Source: Halioxenophilus aromaticivorans (GTDB taxonomy: Bacteria > Pseudomonadota > Gammaproteobacteria > Pseudomonadales > Cellvibrionaceae). Taken from it: DNA of 64,000 nt. The notes below the pieces were generated by a model, which ran no database searches, had not been told where the DNA came from, and worked only from the letters and a program-made list of their open reading frames with translations. The translations under genes were made by a program, and so were the position numbers. Within the stretch, counting starts at the first letter, position 1; each line of letters opens with the position of its first letter. Of this stretch, positions 25,115 through 33,846 are shown one piece after another. The stretch spans positions 5,704,001-5,768,000 of the forward strand of contig NZ_AP031496.1 in NCBI RefSeq assembly GCF_042850945.1. Reading direction: 5' to 3'.

Positions 25115-27466
25115 CTATTGCAATGATATTAATGCAGTTTCTTGCTTGGTAGTTGCATCTTGTACGCGCAGGAATAACCGGCCATTTTTGCGGAAGACAG
25201 TTGCGAATTCTATTGGCCCACCAGCACTTACCACCGGCGCCACATGGTAGACATCGGCATTCAGCTTTTGCCATGCGCGAGTTACCACTCGGCCTGCATG
25301 TGAGTCTAGGATTTCGACTTTATTTTTAGTCTCGATTTTACCGTTAACCAAGCCGCGCTTACTGGCCAAAGCAGCTATCTCTGGTAGACCATCTCCGGTA
25401 ACGTCGCCAAGCACTGCAGCACTTGTTAAATCAAACTGCCAGTTTAATCCCTGTACATTACTGACAATACCCGCGGCCACATCAACGGTAACGCTTCGTT
25501 TACCCGTACCGACTAGTTTCTCTTGGAAAAATACAAGGTGGTTTAGGCCCAGCGGCTGTAACTCCTCTCCGGTGGATTGTTCAGCAAAATACGATGGCTG
25601 GTAGTTTTTACCTGCCCATATGTTTTTTACTAACTTACCGTTTAGGCCTCGTATTTCAACTTTTGTAACACCAGTAACGGCATTAAAGCCAAGCATCGCA
25701 AGCTCTGGCTTACCATCAGCGTTGGCATCTGCTACTAGGGATAGATCCATTGGCTCAAAGGTAGGATTAAAAGAAACACTGGTGATTAACTCACCGTTAT
25801 AGCTGTCTTTTACTTCTGCATAAGTACGGTTTTCTCCACGGCTTAGTACGGCTATTTCAGGTGAGCCATTGCCATTTTGGTCTGGTATAAGCGCCCAACC
25901 CTTTGGTGTGAGCTGACTCCTAAAAGATAAAAAGCTAATCGGCGTATTAGTTTCGCTATCAACAATTTGTACGCCGCCAGTGAATTTATCGAATGCGGCA
26001 AGCTCTGGCGAACCATTTCCGTTTAAGTCGTTAATGGCTTTTAGCGGCGCTGGGTTTTTGATGATATCGAAGGATACTTTTGTGCCAAGCTGGCCACTAC
26101 CACCGTACACCACCTGAGCAGATACCCATTCTTCTCCCAGCCAGCGATCATAGGTAACCGAGCTTACTGCGTAGTCTGCATTGCCATCGGCATTTATGTC
26201 ACCAAGAGAAACCACGGAGTGATTTTTCCATTGTCCCACGAACGCATCCGATAACTTTGCTAACCGATAGCTATCCTGGCCAGCGCTAAACTCTTTTAGC
26301 CCGTACATTAAAAAGGTATCGCTTTCAGTAATGGCTACCTGCGGTTTGTACTCGGTGTTTAACGGCGATTTAAAAGACGCTAGCTCACTGGAGTACTTCA
26401 AAGTACCGTCTAGATCGTAATTTACGTAGTGTATCGCTCCAGAGGGCGACAGCGGCTGATAGAATAATTCTATACCTCTTTGGCTAACGCTGAGGTTGTT
26501 TTCCGCAGATATGGGTATTAAAGGAAAATCAAAATCTTGCGGTTCAGTTTGCACCAGCACGCTAGTGGCGCCACTTTGCTGGTACCTAACGATTCGATGA
26601 TAGTCTTCACCGCTTAGGATATAAGACCAAGCATCGCTGGTGGCTACAGCCTTCTGCCACATCTGCCCGGCACCGCTTTCGTGGGTGTACAAGGCACCAT
26701 TAAACCACTGAATATCTTTAACCACGCCCAACGTTGTTAGGTCACGCATATAGGCGCCATCGGTTTGCAGTAGATGGATTTTAAAGTTATTAGGGTTTAC
26801 AGCAGCGATGACATCATCAGCAACCACTAAATTAGAAATAAGGTTATTTTCTGGGGCCTCTTCCAGGATGTACTGCCATTGCTCTTGGCCGTTAGAATCC
26901 AAGCCCATCAGAGTGGTTTCGTAATTGCTGAATGTTTGAGTACGGTAGGTTAAGTACACCCCATTTTCGTCTGCCGCTATCGCTGACAGAGTACCATCAA
27001 CGCCCCGCTCCCACCGCAGATCGCCCGCGTGCGAATAGGCCAGTATCCAATAGTTTCTAGTGGCACCCTTAGAAATTATATAAACGCCGTGCTGATTAAC
27101 GGCTAAATTGGCGAGGCGGGCGGGATAAATTTCGTTAGTATCGACACCGCTGCTCAAAGCGAATGGCACCGACCAATTGCGCTCGCCTTTGTGGGTAAAC
27201 TGGACTAGTTCGCAACCCGGGCATTCGAAAGGCTCACCTTGCTTGTTGGTAACTACGGTATACAGGTAGTTACCGTAGGATGTTAGTCCGTGGGCGTGCT
27301 CTGCCGCCGGGTCATCAGCGGTAACGGACCGCTCCCAGCTAGGCTGCTCGGCCCATGCGGCTGTAGTTGTGAGAGCCAAACTTGCATACACTAGGCTCAC
27401 CAAAGCCAGCGCCCTGCGCACCGAAATACCTTTTAACTGCTGCACACAAAATCCTTTTGATACCAT
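25115..27466 (-). CDS. Large secreted protein with FG-GAP calcium-loop repeats
   Basis: The ~783-aa product has a signal peptide (RRALALVSLVYASLALTTTAAWA) and an N-terminal propeller-like half. About five FG-GAP units fill residues ~430-760: DINADGNADYAVSS, DLNGNGSPELAAFD, DQNGNGSPEIAVLS, DANADGKPELAMLG and DVTGDGLPEIAALA. ATG 27466 is listed. GTG at 27445 (after AAAAGGA) and GTG at 27421 (after AAAAGG) are equally good and give a more typical short signal peptide. It is exported and probably calcium-stabilised; partner unknown. Confidence 0.8.
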   Translation of the reverse strand: MVSKGFCVQQLKGISVRRALALVSLVYASLALTTTAAWAEQPSWERSVTADDPAAEHAHGLTSYGNYLYTVVTNKQGEPFECPGCELVQFTHKGERNWSVPFALSSGVDTNEIYPARLANLAVNQHGVYIISKGATRNYWILAYSHAGDLRWERGVDGTLSAIAADENGVYLTYRTQTFSNYETTLMGLDSNGQEQWQYILEEAPENNLISNLVVADDVIAAVNPNNFKIHLLQTDGAYMRDLTTLGVVKDIQWFNGALYTHESGAGQMWQKAVATSDAWSYILSGEDYHRIVRYQQSGATSVLVQTEPQDFDFPLIPISAENNLSVSQRGIELFYQPLSPSGAIHYVNYDLDGTLKYSSELASFKSPLNTEYKPQVAITESDTFLMYGLKEFSAGQDSYRLAKLSDAFVGQWKNHSVVSLGDINADGNADYAVSSVTYDRWLGEEWVSAQVVYGGSGQLGTKVSFDIIKNPAPLKAINDLNGNGSPELAAFDKFTGGVQIVDSETNTPISFLSFRSQLTPKGWALIPDQNGNGSPEIAVLSRGENRTYAEVKDSYNGELITSVSFNPTFEPMDLSLVADANADGKPELAMLGFNAVTGVTKVEIRGLNGKLVKNIWAGKNYQPSYFAEQSTGEELQPLGLNHLVFFQEKLVGTGKRSVTVDVAAGIVSNVQGLNWQFDLTSAAVLGDVTGDGLPEIAALASKRGLVNGKIETKNKVEILDSHAGRVVTRAWQKLNADVYHVAPVVSAGGPIEFATVFRKNGRLFLRVQDATTKQETALISLQ

Positions 27467-28008
27467 CAAGATTACTTACACCGGCCAATTCTGATCGATT
27501 TTTAACCATAATGTGCCTTGGGGCTTATATTTTAAACACATCTACCTAAAATCAACAAAATAAGCTTTGTTAAGCTTCTTTGGGCTCCTTGTAGCCTCAT
27601 CATTCGATGAATATTCGGGCCTTACTCACTCCTCTTGCTCCCGCCTATGGCTGTTACACAAGTACGCTGTAACCACCTATTATCGAATTGGTCACGTTCT
27701 TGCTTAAGTTCTTGTTTGAGTCGTTATTTAAGCCATTGCTTTGATTCACTCGTGCTTCTGCAAAGGGACTACATGGGGTTAGATACATTTGCTTAGGAAT
27801 ACAGGTTTAATCCGATCATTTCGATCACGACGGCTGTATGACGATACTGGCAGGTAATGCTATAAGCTAAACGCAACTGCCTCGTTTTGACAACTGAATT
27901 CATGCACGAGCTGCCACATATTTATAAATATTACACAGCGGCTTTGCACATTTAATAAAAACCCGGCTACGCCCTCACAGGCCGCAGCCATTACAAAACA
28001 AACACACT
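27467..28008. other. Non-coding gap between divergent genes
   Basis: Some 540 AT-rich bases should hold the promoters of the FG-GAP gene and mscS. No gene, repeat or clear operator was seen. Confidence 0.4.
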
Positions 28009-28899
28009 ATGGAAATTCAAACGCTTTTAGAAGATAAATTTACCAGCATGTGGCTGGGCTTGGTTAAGTCACTGCCTTTAATGGCCATTGGCTTTACGGT
28101 ATTGATTCTTACCGTGTTGCTTGTAGCTATTATCACTCGCGTCGTAAAGCGTGCGCTTAAGCCCACTCGGCTTAGGCCATCGCTGCAGGATTTGATCGTT
28201 ACTCTGGTGCGTGTTGGCCTTTGGATCGTGGGTATTTTAGTGGCTACAACAGTGGTCTTCCCATCGCTTACCCCTGCCAAGTTACTCACAGCGCTAGGCC
28301 TTGGTTCGGTAGCGGTTGGTCTAGCTTTTAAAGACATTTTTGAGAATTTTTTCGCTGGCGTGCTTATTATGCTGCGCCGGCCAATGAGTCTGGGCGATTT
28401 TATCGAGTGTGATTCTATCAGCGGTAAGGTTGAGCATATATCCTTACGTGAGACTTACATCCGCCAAACCGACGATCAACTGGTGCTGGTGCCCAACAGC
28501 TATTTGTTTAAAAATCCGCTTAATGTCGTTACCGATAAATCCTTGCGCCGTTATCATATTGTGGTAGGTGTGGCGTACGACGAGGACGTTAGCCAAGCTC
28601 GGTCGGTTATTAAAAAGTCGCTCAGCGGTTTGAGTACCATCAACGAGCAAAAGGGCATAGAGGTATACGCCAACGAATTTAACAGTTCATCGGTGGATTT
28701 TATCGTGCGCTGGTGGGCAGCGCCAAGACCCATTGAAGAGCTACAAACCAAAGACGAAGTGGTTACTGCGGTTAAGGCAGCACTGGATAAAGCCGGCATT
28801 GAAATACCATTCCCCTACCGTACGCTTACCTTTAAAGAGCCGCTGGCCATTAACGGCTTGCAATCTGATCCCGACCAAGCGAAAGCCGAAGCCCAATAA
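28009..28899 (+). CDS. Small-conductance mechanosensitive channel, MscS family
   Basis: The 296-aa protein has TM helices at about residues 18-42, 60-85 and a glycine/alanine-rich pore helix (LGLGSVAVGLAFKDIFENFF) followed by the typical RPMSLGDFIE linker and beta domain. LVPNSYLFKNPLNV is the conserved cytoplasmic core. It would form a homoheptameric inner-membrane valve that opens under membrane tension at hypo-osmotic shock. Length matches E. coli MscS (286 aa). Monocistronic, with a hairpin behind it. Confidence 0.9.
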   Translation: MEIQTLLEDKFTSMWLGLVKSLPLMAIGFTVLILTVLLVAIITRVVKRALKPTRLRPSLQDLIVTLVRVGLWIVGILVATTVVFPSLTPAKLLTALGLGSVAVGLAFKDIFENFFAGVLIMLRRPMSLGDFIECDSISGKVEHISLRETYIRQTDDQLVLVPNSYLFKNPLNVVTDKSLRRYHIVVGVAYDEDVSQARSVIKKSLSGLSTINEQKGIEVYANEFNSSSVDFIVRWWAAPRPIEELQTKDEVVTAVKAALDKAGIEIPFPYRTLTFKEPLAINGLQSDPDQAKAEAQ

Positions 28900-28991
28900 C
28901 CTGGATTTAACAACCTAGGGCATTTAGCTTTTGGTTAGTGCAGTTGCCTTTTCTTTAGCAAGGTTTGGATAGCGGCATGCAAAGACTGCGA

Positions 28992-29017
28992 GGCAGCGCT
29001 GATTGCACGGCGCTGCC
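28992..29017 (+). terminator. Hairpin behind mscS
   Basis: GGCAGCGC (28992-28999) and GCGCTGCC (29010-29017) form a perfect 8-bp stem, followed by GTTGTGTTT. It is a likely terminator for the channel gene. Confidence 0.5.
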
Positions 29018-29141
29018 GTTGTGTTTCGATGTAGGTTTGATCAAGGTATGATTAGATTTAATCTACCCCCACAAAGCTAGGCAGTTGATACGGAGCCAGC
29101 ACGCTTGCCACCTCCTTGGTTAAAACGCGAACAGTGATTTC

Positions 29142-29474
29142 ATGCTGCATATCTTGCTACACTTTTTAGTGCCCGCCGCTATTTGCGCAATATTCTTTCG
29201 ATCGCACTGGAAAACAGCCTACCTAATTATGCTGGCCACCATGCTGGTGGATATTGATCATATTTTTGCCAACCCAATCTATGACCCTACCCGCTGTAGT
29301 ATTGGTTTTCACCCGCTGCATAGGCTTCCGGTTATCGCGCTGTATGGTTGCTTGTGTTTTTTGCCTAAGACCAAGCTGCTGGGTATCGGCCTTGTGATAC
29401 ATATGGGGTTGGATTCGTTGGATTGTCAGTTTACCAATGGCCACTGGTTAAACGTTTACGCCGGCGATTTTTGA
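29142..29474 (+). CDS. DUF6122 family membrane protein
   Basis: The 110-aa protein has three or four hydrophobic segments. Conserved polar motifs include HILLHFLVPA at the start, MLVDIDHIFANPIYDP and FHPLHRLPV, followed by GLVIHMGLDSLDC. This combination of membrane-embedded His and Asp residues is characteristic of the DUF6122 family and resembles small metal-dependent membrane hydrolases. Function is unknown. No ribosome binding site of note and no close operon partner. Confidence 0.8.
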   Translation: MLHILLHFLVPAAICAIFFRSHWKTAYLIMLATMLVDIDHIFANPIYDPTRCSIGFHPLHRLPVIALYGCLCFLPKTKLLGIGLVIHMGLDSLDCQFTNGHWLNVYAGDF

Positions 29475-29630
29475 TTGTCCGATATGAGTGCCTGCTGTGA
29501 TTTTACCTGCATCGTATATCGAGCCCGCTTCATATTAGCAGGTGTGGATTTTTTATTTTGTGGCGGGATTTTTTTGAATACTGATCTAAACTTTAATCGT
29601 TATCTTTGATGCACTTGTGAAAGTACGATT

Positions 29631-29792
29631 ATGGAACAGAAAAAGAACGTAGTAATAGAGCAGTTGGATGAGGCCCTTGAAGAACGGCAAAATCCAGACA
29701 GACGCAAGATCGATCTGGGCTTCCATGGCCATGCTGAGGCCGAGCGGCGCAAGGGTGACCGCCGTAAAAAGGATGAAGCCAGTAACGATTAA
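29631..29792 (+). CDS. Small, highly charged protein, 53 aa
   Basis: ATG 29631 opens a 53-codon frame ending TAA 29790-29792. The protein starts MEQKKNVVIEQLDEALEER and continues with arginine pairs (NPDRRK, AERRKGDRRKKD), a pattern common in short cytoplasmic proteins of gammaproteobacteria. The opposite strand has a 94-codon frame (29586-29870) with hydrophobic stretches. I prefer the plus-strand product on composition, but neither has a strong ribosome binding site. Confidence 0.4.
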   Translation: MEQKKNVVIEQLDEALEERQNPDRRKIDLGFHGHAEAERRKGDRRKKDEASND

Positions 29793-29994
29793 TCCGCTAT
29801 AAAACTGTAGCTTGCCCTGGTTGGGCTTAGCAGTAGGGCTCCTCTTTAAGCCACTACCCTGGGCACCCACGCGCGTGCCCAGGGCTGGTGTTGTTGAATC
29901 AAATATCTACTCACCTTTTCTTGTACATACCCAAAAAGTACGGCGAGCCCGTGCAATGCTTTTTCTGTTTGAATTCCGAGCGGCGTAAACGCAA

Positions 29995-30022
29995 AAAGGG
30001 CGACCATCACTGGCCGCCCTTT
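29995..30022 (-). terminator. Rho-independent terminator of the vWA/TSP3 gene
   Basis: AAAGGGCG (29995-30002) pairs with CGCCCTTT (30015-30022), extended inside by CCA/TGG. Read leftward, the stem is followed by a T run. It lies 49 bases past the stop at 30071. Confidence 0.8.
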
Positions 30023-30070
30023 AGCGGTTATTGCAGGTTAGCCTTTGCTTAGCTAACGGCTTTACGCTGC

Positions 30071-32122
30071 TTAAGCACGCTTAACCACTCGGCTTTTGCC
30101 AAACCGACGTGTGAACAGGGTTAGCATCAGCGCGAACAAGCCAAGTGCACCAAAAGCACCGGAGCCGCCACCGCCAGAAGAGGAACCTCCGGCACTGCTA
30201 GAACCACCAGTGTTGCCACTGGCAGGCACACTCTCTTCACCAAAGGAGCCTGGGTCAGAGTCCACTACGTTAACCAAGCCATCCTGGTCGGCGTCGGTGG
30301 TATCGGTTACGGTACCATCGCTATTAGCTTGGCCATCGCCTAGGTTACCGTTGTCGATGTCGTAATCACCGGCACCGTCGTTGGCGTAGTTGTCGCTTTG
30401 CAGGTCACGGTAGTCCGGCAGGCCATCGCTGTCGGAGTCGGTGGGGTTGTCTGTAGTGCCTTGGTCAGCTAGGTCATCTACCTGAGCGTTACCGTCGCTA
30501 TCCTCACCGCCAGATTCACTGATATCCGACAGGCTGTCGTTATCGGAGTCTAGGTCGCGGTAGTCTGGAATGCCGTCGCCATCGGTGTCCAAAGGCTCGT
30601 ACACATCGCTGATGCCGTTGTTGTTAGCATCGGCGGTGGGACCACCGTTGTCGGCGTCTATAGCGTCGTCAATGCCGTCGCCGTCGGTGTCGGCACCAGA
30701 GAACGGCGGCACGGTTTCGTAGGCTTCTACGCTATCTGGGATGCCGTCGTTGTCGCTGTCGATATCCAAGTAATCCGGCGTACCGTCACCGTCTGTGTCG
30801 GTGTCTTCGGTGTTGGCAGGGTTGTTTTCTACTACATCTGGGATGTTGTCGTTGTCGCTGTCCAAATCCTGGAAGTTGGGGATGCCATCACCGTCGTCGT
30901 CGGCTACGGTGCCTTCTTCGCTATCACCCACGCCATCGCCATCGGTATCAAAGGTGACCAGGGCTTGTTTTTGCACGTTCTGGCGGCCGTTGCTGCTCTG
31001 GGCGGCCGCAGCGGCGATATCGATAGAGATATCCGTTTGCGTGCCGTCTGGGGTAACGGTGGCGGTGTACTCAGCGCCGGAGACCGCGGTGAATTCGCTC
31101 AATGTAGCGTTGGCCAGCGCAATATCGTTGGCGTCAAAGCCGGTAACGTCTTCACTGAAGGTAAAAGTTACGGTAAACGGATCGTTGTTGGTAAACGAGC
31201 CCGGCGCGTCCAATCTGGCGACTAGGTCGGTAAGGTCACAAATGGTGCTGCTTAGGCTGGTAATGTGGCCCTGGGCCGGGTCTGCCATGGCTTCAAAGGA
31301 ATCACCAATCACCAGCTTTACGCCGTAATTGGCCACAAGACCATCGATAAAGTCCTTCACCTCGGTGTAGACGCTGCCGGTGTACACGTCTGCGGCTTGG
31401 TCTATCAACACCAACACCAGCTCGGTACCACCGTTTAAGGCCACGAGATCGGCAATGGCGGCTTCCCAGTCGGCACCACCACGGTTACCCGCTGCTGCAC
31501 CTTCGCCAATGCTGCCCAATTGATCTTGGTTGGCATCGGTAAGCAACACCGCGATTTGCGATGCGCCACTACGGCGGCCGTTGTCGGTAACGCCGTCGGA
31601 GTTGGAGTCGGTATTGTCGCCAATGCGCTCTGCCAAATCTTTGGTAGCCCGGCCCAGCCAGGTACCACCGGCGTAGTTACGCTCTTGGTACAGCTCGCGT
31701 ATGCCGAATAAATCGCCATCAATCACAATGCTGGTGTCGTCGGCAAGGCCATCGCCATTAGGGTCTAGCAGGCCGGTATCGCCGGTATCACCAAAGGTGG
31801 CTGTTGCGGGCAAAATATAATCGAATGCACCCTGTGCGTCAGACCAGCCAAAAATTGCTGCCTGGGTACCATCGGCGGCGCTGAACGTAAATTGATCCGT
31901 AAGTTGATAGAGAAAATCCAGCGCGTAGATACCTTCTTCGTCTACCACACTGTCTGATTCATCGTTGGCAAACCAAACATCAGCCTGCCCGCTACAAGAT
32001 TGGGTTTGAGCAAACGCAGGTTGGCTCATCGCGGCCACCACGGTTGCTGAAAAACTAGCCGCTATCATTAGCTGGCGCTTATCAAGCACTGATTTTCTAA
32101 AAGGCATACTTAACCTATCCAT
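30071..32122 (-). CDS. Secreted vWA / Ig-like / thrombospondin-3 protein with GlyGly-CTERM
   Basis: The 683-aa product has a signal peptide ending PAFAQT. A von Willebrand A-like domain follows (residues ~45-300) with an intact metal site: DESDS (DxSxS) and VLLTDANQD. Next comes a bacterial Ig-like domain (PGSFTNNDPFTVTFTFSEDV) and about ten calcium-loop repeats of the type DSDNDGIPD. The end is a glycine/serine spacer (GGGGSGAFGALGLFALML) with TM helix and basic tail RRFGKSR, a GlyGly-CTERM signal. Such proteins cross the outer membrane by type II secretion and are processed by rhombosortase; that protease is not in this window. Likely a surface adhesin. MPFRK at 32107 is an alternative start. 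Confidence 0.85.
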   Translation of the reverse strand: MDRLSMPFRKSVLDKRQLMIAASFSATVVAAMSQPAFAQTQSCSGQADVWFANDESDSVVDEEGIYALDFLYQLTDQFTFSAADGTQAAIFGWSDAQGAFDYILPATATFGDTGDTGLLDPNGDGLADDTSIVIDGDLFGIRELYQERNYAGGTWLGRATKDLAERIGDNTDSNSDGVTDNGRRSGASQIAVLLTDANQDQLGSIGEGAAAGNRGGADWEAAIADLVALNGGTELVLVLIDQAADVYTGSVYTEVKDFIDGLVANYGVKLVIGDSFEAMADPAQGHITSLSSTICDLTDLVARLDAPGSFTNNDPFTVTFTFSEDVTGFDANDIALANATLSEFTAVSGAEYTATVTPDGTQTDISIDIAAAAAQSSNGRQNVQKQALVTFDTDGDGVGDSEEGTVADDDGDGIPNFQDLDSDNDNIPDVVENNPANTEDTDTDGDGTPDYLDIDSDNDGIPDSVEAYETVPPFSGADTDGDGIDDAIDADNGGPTADANNNGISDVYEPLDTDGDGIPDYRDLDSDNDSLSDISESGGEDSDGNAQVDDLADQGTTDNPTDSDSDGLPDYRDLQSDNYANDGAGDYDIDNGNLGDGQANSDGTVTDTTDADQDGLVNVVDSDPGSFGEESVPASGNTGGSSSAGGSSSGGGGSGAFGALGLFALMLTLFTRRFGKSRVVKRA

Positions 32123-32411
32123 TTTCTTTTAAATTCCTGCTGAAGCCTGGCGATTGTTTACGCAGCACTTATATACACTAAAGGAGAACAAGAAACACCA
32201 TTTCATGTTAAACCTAGCAAGTAATTGTAAATTCGCCAGTTTGTTAGGAACGAAAAGAAATAAATGATGGATTAGCTTATTTTAGCGGCCTCTTATTTTG
32301 TATGAACATACAACTGCTGATCAGTTTTTGTTCGCTGCTGCGGATTTTCGTAGTGGTTGGATTATCTTTCTTAGAATTTGCCTTTTGGATTAAAACGCTT
32401 GGATTAAAGCG

Positions 32412-33557
32412 CTAGCTAAAACGCGGCTGACGCTTACCGTTGAGTAACACACCCAGCCAAGTACTGCGCACAAATAAGGCGTAGGTGAGTGTACAAATAA
32501 TAAGCGCCCCCAAGGAGGAAATTAAAAACTCCAGCACCAGCCCAAGCGCAACGTTCATTAGCGCGTATTGGATCAGCAACACAATGGGTAGGTGGATTAG
32601 ATATATCCAGTAGGAGGCATCGGCCATATAGCGCATAAAACCTACCCGAATATCCAGGTAGCGTTTGGCCAGGATCAACCCAGCCATACTCATTGCAACA
32701 GCAATATAGGCGATGCATAACATTAACCCGGCCCGTACCGGCCAGTCTTGGTGGGTGGTTTCTAGGGTGACTTCTTTGGGCACCATAAAAGCCATGGCAA
32801 TGTACAACGCAACGGAGCCTACTGCCAGCCATGGCAGTAGCGGTTTAAAGCCGGCGACTACGCCCTGGGAATTAAACAACACAAAGCCGTAGGCGAAAAA
32901 TAATCCGTAAAACAAAAACGGCCAAAGTGTGGGAATAAAACTTTCCGGCGGGTAGATTGGCACAATGGTTAAGCCCAGGCCCGGCAACAGCACCAGGGGT
33001 AACACCAGCACCACCGCCCAGGCCGGCATGTTGGCAATGCGTTGCCGCAAACCCGCAAGCGGTAACTTTTGCGCAATACAGGCCACGGCGTAAAACATTA
33101 TTAAATAGTACAGAAACCAAAGGTAGGTCGTCGTCAGGGGTGGCTCGGATTGATCCGGCGAATCCGCGGCATTGGCGATCAGCCGCAATAAAGGCGGTAG
33201 CTCTCCGCCTTGTTCAATTAAAGCCAAAATAGGAATAACAATCGCCGCGGTTACCAAGGGCCAAAAAATAACAAACGGCAAACCCACCCGCAAAGCTCTG
33301 TTTTTGGCAAAGGCTTTTACGCCGCGCTTTTGCATCAGCAGGGCAGCAAAAAAACCGGCCACAATAAAAAACAAAGGCATGCGAAAAATGTGGGTAAAAT
33401 TATTAATAACATCCACAGCCGGGTGCTGCTCCACACTGGCTGACATCCACACCTGGTGCATTATTGGGCTATAAGCCAAACCCGCGTGGAAGAACACCCC
33501 CATAATCATCACTATTGCACGCAGGTTGTCCATGTAGTGCAGCCGGTCGTTACTCAT
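32412..33557 (-). CDS. Acyltransferase 3 family membrane protein
   Basis: The 381-aa protein begins LHYMDNLRAIVMIMGVFFHAG, the conserved start of the acyltransferase-3 family with its essential histidine, and has about ten TM helices. MPLFFIVAGFFAAL and TYLWFLYYLIMFY are typical. It resembles OpgC/MdoC-type and other glucan or exopolysaccharide O-acyltransferases, which move acyl groups across the inner membrane to a periplasmic acceptor. The acceptor cannot be read from the sequence. It is followed by a separate GH3 gene upstream with its own terminator. Confidence 0.8.
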   Translation of the reverse strand: MSNDRLHYMDNLRAIVMIMGVFFHAGLAYSPIMHQVWMSASVEQHPAVDVINNFTHIFRMPLFFIVAGFFAALLMQKRGVKAFAKNRALRVGLPFVIFWPLVTAAIVIPILALIEQGGELPPLLRLIANAADSPDQSEPPLTTTYLWFLYYLIMFYAVACIAQKLPLAGLRQRIANMPAWAVVLVLPLVLLPGLGLTIVPIYPPESFIPTLWPFLFYGLFFAYGFVLFNSQGVVAGFKPLLPWLAVGSVALYIAMAFMVPKEVTLETTHQDWPVRAGLMLCIAYIAVAMSMAGLILAKRYLDIRVGFMRYMADASYWIYLIHLPIVLLIQYALMNVALGLVLEFLISSLGALIICTLTYALFVRSTWLGVLLNGKRQPRFS

Positions 33558-33802
33558 CCTTAAGGTCCTACCTCTAAAGCCAAAAGTTTAGTGCATTGTG
33601 TATTGCAACGACCTTAGCACGAACCTCTGGTCAACAGAGCTAGCGCATGTTCATTTTTGCCACCGGAGTCTCTTTATTTTTAGGTTTTTGTGAGAATTTA
33701 AATTTGCAAAGGCTGGAGAGACCACTGGTCAGATATTTATGTAGCTGTTTGTAAGCGAGTGTAATAATTTATTTGGACATCTAACGATAAAATACGGGCC
33801 AT

Positions 33803-33826
33803 AAAAAAAAGGGCGATAATCGCCCC
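33803..33826 (-). terminator. Rho-independent terminator of the GH3 gene
   Basis: GGGCGAT (33811-33817) pairs with ATCGCCC (33819-33825). Read leftward a run of eight T residues follows. It lies 21 bases past the GH3 stop. Confidence 0.85.
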
Positions 33827-33846
33827 TAAAAAGAAAACACTAAAAG

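Noticed and set aside
29586..29870. 94-codon hydrophobic minus-strand frame
   Set aside because: Weak start, and the opposite strand gives a more protein-like small frame; kept only as an alternative.
30795..31328. 177-codon plus-strand frame
   Set aside because: Antisense of the Asp-rich TSP3 repeats, giving a Ser/Pro/Val-rich shadow.
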